This document shows positions 1 to 6,953 of a DNA stretch of 46,654 bases, in pieces. The notes beneath the pieces were generated by a model. That model was not told the origin of the DNA, ran no database searches, and saw only the letters and a program-made list of their open reading frames with translations. How positions within the stretch are numbered: position 1 is the first letter of the stretch; each line of letters opens with the position of its first letter. Source of the DNA: Caballeronia sordidicola (GTDB lineage: Bacteria > Pseudomonadota > Gammaproteobacteria > Burkholderiales > Burkholderiaceae); contig NZ_MTHB01000003.1 in NCBI RefSeq assembly GCF_002220365.1, forward strand, positions 1-46,654, written 5' to 3'. A program made the position numbers and the translations under genes.

Positions 1-678
1 ACGTTCAAACCTGCTGCCGTCAACTGGCCCAGGTTCACTGCGTCCGTTGCCGTCGTACCAGCAACCACTTGGTGAATCTGTGCGCCAACCGTGCCGTTGC
101 CCAGCGTGACGCCGGTCTTCGATGAGTTGTCATAGGCAACGAACGAGTTCGTCACATTGCCGCTCGTGTCAACAGTGATGCCCGCTGCGGTCAACTGCGC
201 CAGGTTCACTGCGTCCATGGCGGAAGCGCCCGCCTTCACGTTCGACAGCGTCGTACCAGCCGCACCGCCCAGCGTGACCTTGCCCTTGGTGGAGTCGTTG
301 TACGCGACGAACGAGTTGGTGACGTGACCGCTCGTGTCGACGTTCAAACCTGCTGCCGTCAACTGGCCCAGGTTCACTGCGTCCGTTGCCGTCGTACCAG
401 CAACCACTTGGTGGATCTGTGCGCCAACCGTGCCGTTGCCCAGCGTGACGCCGGTCTTCGATGAGTTGTCATAGGCAACGAACGAGTTCGTCACATTGCC
501 GCTCGTGTCAACAGTGATGCCCGCCGCGGTCAACTGCGCCAGGTTCACTGCGTCCATGGCAGAAGCGCCCGCCTTCACGTTCGACAGCGTCGTGCCAGCC
601 GAACCGCCCAGCGTAACCGTGCCCTTGGTCGAGTCGTTATAGGCGACGAACGAGTTGGTGACATGACCGCTTGTGTCA
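1..678 (-). repeat. Two tandem 339-bp stalk modules inside the adhesin gene
   Basis: Bases 1-339 and 340-678 are the same 113-codon stalk module in tandem. By eye I count about 13 differences, only one or two of them in the first 190 bases. Each module carries two neck-like elements (one DAVNLGQL, one DAVNLAQL). The array may continue past the left edge. The period is a multiple of three, so gain or loss of a module keeps the frame. Confidence 0.9.
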
Positions 679-2885
679 ACAGTCAAGCCTGCTGCCGTCA
701 GTTGGCCCAGGTTCACTGCGTCCGTTGCCGTTGTACCGGCCATCAGGTTCGAGATCTTCGTGCCTGCCGTACCAGCCAGCGTGACCTGAGCCTTGGTCGC
801 GTCGTCGTAGGCCACCGCGTTAGCATCCGTACCGCCCGCGGCCGCCGTGATTGCGTCAGCAACGTCGTGATAGGTATTGCCATTGACCGTGTAGGTCGGC
901 GCAACCACATTGCCGCTGCTGTCAACTGTCGCGTTGCCGCCCAGGAGGGTGGTGACGCCCTTCAGTTGCGCTACGTTCACTGCGTCCGTATCAGACTGGC
1001 CAGCAGCCATGTTCGTGACGCGACGTGTGTTGGCCTGATTCTGGATCGTGTATGGCTTGCCCGTTGCGTCGTACGCCGTGTACGAGCCCGTGCCGTCGCT
1101 ACCCACTGAAACCGTGTTCGCTACGTTGGCAACCGATCCCGAGCCCAGTGCCACTGCGTCGCTTGCTGACGCATAGGACTGGACACCCACTGCCGTGGAG
1201 CTGGCGCCAGGGCTGAATGCGTTGGAACCAATCGCGATAGAACCTGCACCGGCAGCGCGTGCGACGTCCGAAGGCGGGGTCGAACCCGTGCTGTCACCCA
1301 GACCCGCGACTTGCGAATAGTACGCCGCTGTCTTGTATGCGATGGTCAAACCCGCGGTATTAACGCCAGAACTCGATGCACCTGCCGTCAAAAGACGCGT
1401 GGCCTTGACGTTCTGGACACCTTGCAGGCCCGAGTTGCCGTTCTCATTCATGATGTCGTAGACCTGGCCAACGTTGGCAGCGTCCGTGTCTTGCACGCCG
1501 TTTGCAACGTTGCTGATAACCGTGCCCTTAGGCAACAGACCTTCGGTACGATTGCCGTCCTTGAAGTACGCGCTGTTGCCTGTTCCTGCAGCAAGCGTAA
1601 TCGCAGGAGATCCTGATGCGACCGAACCCGCTGCGTAGGTCACAGCTTGATTCGTCACGTTTCCGGTCCCGTCGAGTGTGAACCCTGCGGACTTGAGTTG
1701 GGAAACTGCGACCGCATCCGAACTATTGATACCGTTTTTCAGGTTGGTGATAGTCGTGCCTGCCGTACCGCCCAGCGAGACCATGCCCTTGGTGGAGTCG
1801 TCATAAGCGACGAACGAGTTGGTGACGTGACCGCTCGTGTCTACGTTCAAACCTGCTGCCGTCAACTGGCCCAGGTTCACTGCGTCCGTTGCCGTCGTAC
1901 CAGCAACCACTTGGTGAATCTGTGCGCCAACCGTGCCGTTGCCCAGCGTGACGCCGGTCTTGGCCGTGCTGTCGTACGCCACGAATGCGTTCGTTGCCTT
2001 GCCGGTCGTATCGACATTCAAACCTGCTGCCGTCAACTGGCCCAGGTTCACTGCGTCCGTTGCTGTAGTACCAGCCTTCACGTTTGAAATCTTCGTGCCT
2101 GCGGTACCTTTCAGCGTTACCAGGTCCTGCGCCGAGGTGTCGTACGCTACGAATGTGTTCGTCACGTTGCCCGACGTGTCAACCGTGATACCCGCTTCCT
2201 TCAACTGCTTGACGTTGACCGCATCTGTATCCTGCGTGCCGCCGAGCACATTGACGACCTGACGCTCGGAGCCGGCTGCACCGACCGACACCGTATTTGA
2301 GCGGTTGGCAACCGACCCTGCACCCAGCGCAACGTTGTTGGAGTTGCTGGTCGTCGTGTTCGCGCCAAGGGCCAGTGAACCGACACCGCTCGCCGATGCA
2401 TTTTCGCCAAGGGCCACTGCAAGCGTGTTGAACGAACGCGCATTGCGGCCGATCGCCGTGCTGCCACCCATGGCCGTCGCGCCGTATCCGAACGCCAGGC
2501 TTTCTGACGACGCCTGGGTATTTTCGCCAATCGCCACGCCCGAACCGGTTGCGTATGCGTTGTTACCGATTGCCAGACCGCCGTTTTCTACGCCTGGAAA
2601 GTGAATCGTGTCGGTCTCCACGTCCACGGTTGCGTCCGTGCCAATCGCAACGCCGTTGAGCACGCTAACCGATGCGCCCTGGCCGTTCACGACCTGATCG
2701 GGGGTGGCGGACATTGCTGCCGACATCCCGGCAATGCTCATACCGCCAACCGCGACTTGCGTCAGGATGGCTTTCGAGATGGCCGTCTTGGCACGCTTGC
2801 TTTTGCTACGACCCGTAGCGAGTTCTGAAACAGCGACCCATGATCCTGTCGATTCATTCCAAACTGATTTGTATGACTTGTTCAT
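1..2885 (-). CDS. Trimeric autotransporter-type (YadA-like) adhesin, 3' end outside window
   Basis: Open frame of 961 codons from ATG at 2885 to the left edge with no stop, so the C-terminal part (including any membrane anchor) is not seen. The N-terminus (MNKSYKSVWNES...) matches the extended signal peptide region of large type V secreted adhesins, followed by a basic stretch and a weakly hydrophobic segment to about residue 60. Next come YadA-type head repeats (AIG/ALG-type motifs, about residues 95-200), then a stalk with about eleven neck-like elements of the form TDAVNLGQL, interrupted by a second small head near 1100-1260. Export is expected through Sec, with surface display by a C-terminal YadA anchor; that anchor is inferred, not seen. 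A possible Shine-Dalgarno AAAGG lies about 12 nt before the ATG. It lies downstream of a type I secretion operon on the same strand. Family assignment is secure; ligand unknown. Confidence 0.9.
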   Translation of the reverse strand, partial: MNKSYKSVWNESTGSWVAVSELATGRSKSKRAKTAISKAILTQVAVGGMSIAGMSAAMSATPDQVVNGQGASVSVLNGVAIGTDATVDVETDTIHFPGVENGGLAIGNNAYATGSGVAIGENTQASSESLAFGYGATAMGGSTAIGRNARSFNTLAVALGENASASGVGSLALGANTTTSNSNNVALGAGSVANRSNTVSVGAAGSERQVVNVLGGTQDTDAVNVKQLKEAGITVDTSGNVTNTFVAYDTSAQDLVTLKGTAGTKISNVKAGTTATDAVNLGQLTAAGLNVDTTGKATNAFVAYDSTAKTGVTLGNGTVGAQIHQVVAGTTATDAVNLGQLTAAGLNVDTSGHVTNSFVAYDDSTKGMVSLGGTAGTTITNLKNGINSSDAVAVSQLKSAGFTLDGTGNVTNQAVTYAAGSVASGSPAITLAAGTGNSAYFKDGNRTEGLLPKGTVISNVANGVQDTDAANVGQVYDIMNENGNSGLQGVQNVKATRLLTAGASSSGVNTAGLTIAYKTAAYYSQVAGLGDSTGSTPPSDVARAAGAGSIAIGSNAFSPGASSTAVGVQSYASASDAVALGSGSVANVANTVSVGSDGTGSYTAYDATGKPYTIQNQANTRRVTNMAAGQSDTDAVNVAQLKGVTTLLGGNATVDSSGNVVAPTYTVNGNTYHDVADAITAAAGGTDANAVAYDDATKAQVTLAGTAGTKISNLMAGTTATDAVNLGQLTAAGLTVDTSGHVTNSFVAYNDSTKGTVTLGGSAGTTLSNVKAGASAMDAVNLAQLTAAGITVDTSGNVTNSFVAYDNSSKTGVTLGNGTVGAQIHQVVAGTTATDAVNLGQLTAAGLNVDTSGHVTNSFVAYNDSTKGKVTLGGAAGTTLSNVKAGASAMDAVNLAQLTAAGITVDTSGNVTNSFVAYDNSSKTGVTLGNGTVGAQIHQVVAGTTATDAVNLGQLTAAGLN
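1843..1961 (-). repeat. 119-bp segment identical to the start of the 339-bp adhesin module
   Basis: Bases 1843-1961 read the same as 1-119, although they lie 1.2 kb away in the same gene behind a different stalk/head segment. A diverged partial copy starts near 2016. Identity at DNA level over a full stretch that includes third codon positions suggests recent duplication or gene conversion rather than protein-level selection alone. Confidence 0.85.
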
Positions 2886-3288
2886 GCTGTGAGTACCTTT
2901 ACAAAATAAGAAAATCGCCTTGCGGCTCGGCAGAGAGATCGATCGCCATCTTTTTTTCAGATGACCAATTCGGTTTGCAGCTTCCGCGTAACGCTCGGCA
3001 TTCGATGCCTCTTTCGGTCACTTCGTACCGAAGCACTGAAACCGGGTTACTTGGGAAAGCCCGGTTGTTGTGAACGCAAACGAACTATAGGTTTTGCATC
3101 GAGGGGACTTAATGCGAAAACTCCTAATTCGAGTCTCACAAATCAAAGCGGCTTGTTACTGCAATGGAAATCTGTTCGGCTCAAACGCCGCGGTCTCTGT
3201 CGCTTACGATCAAACCCTTGCTGGATATGGATCTACCGAGGCCTTCTTATGAATGTTTCAGACAAAATCACTTGGCTCAGATTATTCT

Positions 3289-3317
3289 TATAAAGCGCAT
3301 CTGTTGCATTGAGACAA
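3289..3317 (-). promoter_or_regulatory. Candidate sigma-70 promoter for the adhesin
   Basis: On the minus strand TTGTCT (3312-3317) and TTTATA (3289-3294) are separated by 17 bases. This is the best -35/-10 pair I see in the AT-rich gap. It is prediction by eye only; start site not known. Confidence 0.3.
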
Positions 3318-3343
3318 CCTAATTCACGAAATTTGAAATATAA

Positions 3344-3372
3344 ATTCCGACACGATCGTTAAATATCCGACA
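3344..3372. promoter_or_regulatory. Direct repeat, candidate operator upstream of the adhesin
   Basis: ATTCCGACA at 3344-3352 and ATATCCGACA at 3363-3372 place the shared CCGACA exactly 20 bases apart, about two helical turns, just upstream of the candidate -35. Spacing and position fit a regulator site; no known regulator is recognised. Confidence 0.3.
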
Positions 3373-3429
3373 TATTCGTCGCTCGATCACTGGTCAGTTT
3401 TTACGTTCATAAACTTCACGGTGAAAATA

Positions 3430-3467
3430 AAAGAGCCATTTAACGCGGACGCGTTAAATGGCTCTTT
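3430..3467 (-). terminator. Terminator of the type I secretion operon
   Basis: A perfect inverted repeat: 18 bases each side (AAAGAGCCATTTAACGCG and its complement) around a 2-base centre. On the minus strand it is followed by TTTTATTTT, as expected of a rho-independent terminator, and it lies 72 bases after the stop of the TolC-type gene. The stem is long enough to act in both directions. Confidence 0.8.
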
Positions 3468-3539
3468 GAAGAAGGGCAATTAAGGCCGATCTCGATTTCA
3501 ATCACATTTGTCTATTGGGAGTTCTACGGTTAGATAATG

Positions 3540-5669
3540 TCAAGCACCCGACAACCAGCTATTCATCGTTCCATTATTAAGATGGACTTTAAGAACATCC
3601 TGATAGGCGTCGAACCGGGCAGTCGTCTCGCTGACCTGGTTGTTGTAGAAATCGCTTTCGGCCGACAGCACATCCAGCAACGTGCGACGGTTCAGGTGGT
3701 ACCACTGCTCGAAGAACTGTTTGCGAATCAAGTCAGTCTCGACTGCCTGATCCTCGTACATCTTGGCGCGGGTGCTAAGCGCGATGGCATCGCGGTGGGC
3801 ATCACGAACCTTGTACTCAGAATCAAGCACCAACTGATCACGCTTGTCGCTGCTCGAATCAGCGCGAGACAGCGCTGCTCGCTCAGCCGCACGCTGGCTG
3901 CCGCCCTGGAACGGCGTCCATGACAACTGAAGCATGGTTGACCAAGGCTGACGGTTACCGAACACATCCGGCGCCGTGTTCTTGTTGATGACCCAGTTCA
4001 GCTTGGGCAACCCGTCGGCACGCACGGATTTTGCGCTCAGCTTGGCGGCCTCGGCCTCGGCATTCAGCTGCTCGATCTGCGGATTCGTCGAGACGGCCGC
4101 CACTGCGTCGTCAAGACCGTCCAGCTGGAGTTGCCAGCGCGTGCCTCCCGGCATGGGCGTAGGTTCGGAACCCACCAGCTTGTTGACCGAGAGTTGCAAC
4201 GAGCGAAGCTGCGCAGCCACGACTTCCTGCGACGTCTGCGCCTGCAGCAACCGGGACTTCGCCTGGGTCAGCTCACTCATGCGGCCCGGATCGATTCTTA
4301 CGATCTCCACAAGCATGTCGACCAGCTGGGACATGCGCTTTACATAGCTTTCGCCAATGGCATAGATCTCACGGTTCTTGGCCAGTTCGACCAGACTCTG
4401 CGAGACGTCGTACGCGTTCTGTTGCGTGACTGTCTGGTAGTAGAACTCGGCGGCATCGGCAGTCTTTTTGCGGCTGTCGATGCTTTTGCTCGTCTTGCCC
4501 CAGTCGTAGATCATGGTCGTAATGGCGACGCTGGCGGTAGGCCGGTTGTACTGGTTGAAACTGGCGCTGTCGCCGGTAATGCTGGGCGAGTTCGCGCCCA
4601 CCTGCACTTGCGGATAGCGCTGGCCCTTGACCTGATCGACGTCAAACTTCGCCGCCTCCCAATCGTTGCGCGCTTGTCTGATGGTCGGGCTACGCTCGGC
4701 GGCCGCATCGGCCGCGTTACGCAACGCAGCCCGCACCGCTTGTTCGGGAACCACGGCCTGGTTGTTGCGCATACGCGCGCCGGAGCCATCGTCCAGCCAG
4801 TCCGAGAAGCGGTCCGCCGGGCTCGCGCCGCCAGCCGTACGGCGAGTACGCGCCAGAGAACCGGCGGATACCGTGCCCGGCTGGCTGTCGAGTGCCTGCT
4901 GCTTCGAACCCGTACGTCCGGCGGACGCCGTAGCGGAATCAGTGGGCGACGTCGTGTAGTCGTCGTCGGCCACCGTGGCGACCGCTCCGGTAGCGAGCGA
5001 TCCACGTAAAGATTGCAGATCGGCTTGCAGATTCGGCGCGCGGCCTCCCGCCAATGCGGGTACTGAAGCCGGAACTGAGGCACTGGTGGACCGGATCGGC
5101 CACGCCGGGGCAACCAGGCGCGGCGCTTCAACATCGCGCGCTCTTGCCGGTTCAACCGCGCTCTGGACGGGAGCGGCTGACGCCACGGTGACGGGCTGGA
5201 CGGGATCGACCAGGCCCATGTCGCTGAAACCTCTGCTCCGCTGCGGTGCGCTCGACGCCGCAACCGGCGCTTGCGGCGCTGTATCGGCCATCTCCAGCTG
5301 TGGCTGCGGTGCGGCGCGGCGCTCGACAACAACCGGCGCCGCCACGGCCGCTACCGGCGTGCTCACGGCCAGCGGCTTTGCCACTGCTCCGGGAGTCATT
5401 GCGCGGGCAAGCGCCACAGCGCCGGCCATGCCATTGTCCGACGCGCTGCCTTGCGTCAAGGGAGCCTGCTGAGGCATCCACGCCATCTCGTCGAGTGCGG
5501 ACTTCGCTTCAGCATCAGGCGCCGCGAACGAGAGCGCAACGACGCCCGTTGCAACCAACACGCCCATCGACGAAAACATGGTCCGGCTTGGGGTGATTTG
5601 ATAGGGAAGCTTCACTTTGAGCCCCCCGTGGACACGGCTGAGCCGTGCCAGGTTTGTGGGATTAGACAT
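3540..5669 (-). CDS. TolC-family outer membrane component of a type I secretion system, with long N-terminal extension
   Basis: 709 residues. The C-terminal 400 (from about residue 310) form an outer membrane efflux protein domain of the LapE/AggA-like TolC group: YPQVQVGA, YDWG, the long helical hairpin segments, and WTPFQGG. It should form the outer membrane channel for the ABC and HlyD proteins encoded just upstream. Residues 31-55 look like a signal peptide ending AEA, preceded by 30 polar/basic residues. Between them, residues 60-300 are rich in Ala, Pro, Val and Arg, with no recognised domain. TolC-type proteins usually run about 430-500 residues, so this extension is odd. The ATG at 5669 is 6 bases after the HlyD stop and has a weak GAGA-type ribosome site; an inner ATG at 5579 would begin at the signal peptide itself. 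Confidence 0.88.
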   Translation of the reverse strand: MSNPTNLARLSRVHGGLKVKLPYQITPSRTMFSSMGVLVATGVVALSFAAPDAEAKSALDEMAWMPQQAPLTQGSASDNGMAGAVALARAMTPGAVAKPLAVSTPVAAVAAPVVVERRAAPQPQLEMADTAPQAPVAASSAPQRSRGFSDMGLVDPVQPVTVASAAPVQSAVEPARARDVEAPRLVAPAWPIRSTSASVPASVPALAGGRAPNLQADLQSLRGSLATGAVATVADDDYTTSPTDSATASAGRTGSKQQALDSQPGTVSAGSLARTRRTAGGASPADRFSDWLDDGSGARMRNNQAVVPEQAVRAALRNAADAAAERSPTIRQARNDWEAAKFDVDQVKGQRYPQVQVGANSPSITGDSASFNQYNRPTASVAITTMIYDWGKTSKSIDSRKKTADAAEFYYQTVTQQNAYDVSQSLVELAKNREIYAIGESYVKRMSQLVDMLVEIVRIDPGRMSELTQAKSRLLQAQTSQEVVAAQLRSLQLSVNKLVGSEPTPMPGGTRWQLQLDGLDDAVAAVSTNPQIEQLNAEAEAAKLSAKSVRADGLPKLNWVINKNTAPDVFGNRQPWSTMLQLSWTPFQGGSQRAAERAALSRADSSSDKRDQLVLDSEYKVRDAHRDAIALSTRAKMYEDQAVETDLIRKQFFEQWYHLNRRTLLDVLSAESDFYNNQVSETTARFDAYQDVLKVHLNNGTMNSWLSGA

Positions 5670-5675
5670 GTTGGC

Positions 5676-6953
5676 TTATCTCTCGCGGAACGCTTCACGC
5701 GACTTGAAAATAGGTTTTAGCAAGTACGAGAGAACAGTCTTTTCCCCGGTACGAATTTCGACGTTTCCGGTCATGCCCGGAATGATCGGCAAGTGCTTGC
5801 CGGCAGCTACGAGCTCGCTCTTGTCAGTCAGGACCTGAACGCGGTAGTAGGTCGCATCCGGCTTGCCGGCGGCGGCTTTCTCGTCGGTCAGCGTGTCCGG
5901 GCTGACGTCGACCACGTGCCCCTTAAGGCCGCCATAAATGCCGAAGTCGTACGCCGAAATCTTGACCATGGCGGAAAGCCCTGGGTGAATGAAGGCCACG
6001 TCTGAAGGCTTGATACGAGCCTCCACCATCAACTGGTCGGCGTAAGGCACGATGCTCATGATCTGGGCGCCGGGCTGGATTACGCCGCCGATGGTCGTGA
6101 CCTTGATGTCCTTGATCGTTCCCTTGACGGGCGCCAGCACCACGGTGCGCTTGAGCACATCCGCGCGGCCCACGAGGTTTTCCTTCGTTTGCGACATTTC
6201 CAGGTCGAGGCGCGACAGTTCGTCGTTAGCATCGGACTGGTATTTGTTGCGGCGATCAACAATCTGCGACTGCAGGTCATTGGCACTGCGCTTCATGCGA
6301 AGGATTTCTGTCACCGAGATCAGGCCGCGTTCAGCGAGCGGCTCAGTCATGTTGATTTCCTTCATGGCAAGCGAATAACTTGTTTGAAGCGATCCCACGG
6401 TATCTTCGAGTGCATGCCGACGCGCCTGATACGTCTGCGTCTCGCTCAGCACAATTGCCTTGTCTTGCATTACGTCAGCAGGAAACACGAGTGCGGTGTG
6501 ATTTGCTTCGGCGCGCAGGCGCGCCACTTTCGCTTCGAGCCCGATCAGCTTCGCTTGTCCTTCGGCATACGAAGAATCGGCACGCTTTGGATCGATATTG
6601 AGCAGAAGTTGGCCCTTCTCCACCACATCGCCTTCCTTCACTTTCATGTCGGCGAGAATGCCGCCCTCAAGGCTCTGGATGATCTGTTCGCGCATGACAG
6701 GAATGACCTTGCCCTGCCCTTGCGTGACTTCCTCTACGTGAGCAAGCCTCGCCCATACCAGTCCGCCAACAATCACGGCGGCGACCAGATAAAGCACAGC
6801 CAGCGTGCCAGGGATCGACTGAGCGAGAAGCGACTCGCGCAGATCACTCAGATAGGCGAGATGGGCAGGATGAATCCCGATCTCGGCGTTCTTCCGGCGG
6901 CCCGCCGGGGTCAGCGAGCGCAGCGCGCGCACTAATTTGGTAGATAGCTTCAT
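5676..6953 (-). CDS. HlyD-family periplasmic adaptor of a type I secretion system
   Basis: 425 residues. A cytoplasmic N-terminus is followed by one membrane segment near residues 50-72 (VLYLVAAVIVGGLVW), a first lipoyl half (GQGKVIPV..., LEGGILADMKVKEGDVVEKGQ), a long coiled-coil region, a second lipoyl half (VLAPVKGTIKDIKV) and a beta-barrel domain. This is the usual build of the adaptor that links the inner membrane ABC exporter to the TolC-type channel (LapC/HlyD). Its start overlaps the stop of the ABC gene by 4 bases (ATGA) and its stop is 6 bases before the TolC-type gene, so the three are one operon. Confidence 0.93.
   Translation of the reverse strand: MKLSTKLVRALRSLTPAGRRKNAEIGIHPAHLAYLSDLRESLLAQSIPGTLAVLYLVAAVIVGGLVWARLAHVEEVTQGQGKVIPVMREQIIQSLEGGILADMKVKEGDVVEKGQLLLNIDPKRADSSYAEGQAKLIGLEAKVARLRAEANHTALVFPADVMQDKAIVLSETQTYQARRHALEDTVGSLQTSYSLAMKEINMTEPLAERGLISVTEILRMKRSANDLQSQIVDRRNKYQSDANDELSRLDLEMSQTKENLVGRADVLKRTVVLAPVKGTIKDIKVTTIGGVIQPGAQIMSIVPYADQLMVEARIKPSDVAFIHPGLSAMVKISAYDFGIYGGLKGHVVDVSPDTLTDEKAAAGKPDATYYRVQVLTDKSELVAAGKHLPIIPGMTGNVEIRTGEKTVLSYLLKPIFKSREAFRER

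Larger units (their letters stand above)
2886..3539. other. AT-rich intergenic region upstream of the adhesin
   Basis: 654 bases without a convincing gene between the TolC-type gene and the adhesin. From about 3100 to 3430 it is visibly richer in A+T than the coding DNA on both sides. It holds a candidate promoter (3289-3317), a pair of direct repeats (3344-3372) and a long perfect palindrome that ends the upstream operon (3430-3467). If the candidate promoter is right, the adhesin mRNA has a leader of nearly 400 nt. Small open frames here lack coding character. Confidence 0.6.

Noticed and set aside
1..678. Regular repeats at the left edge as a possible CRISPR array
   Set aside because: The period is 339 bp with no unique spacers, and the repeats are in-frame stalk modules of a protein.
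663..2892. Many plus-strand open frames across the adhesin (for example 663-1109, 1647-2087)
   Set aside because: They are antisense shadows of the continuous minus-strand adhesin frame; repeated peptides in them just mirror the repeats of the adhesin.
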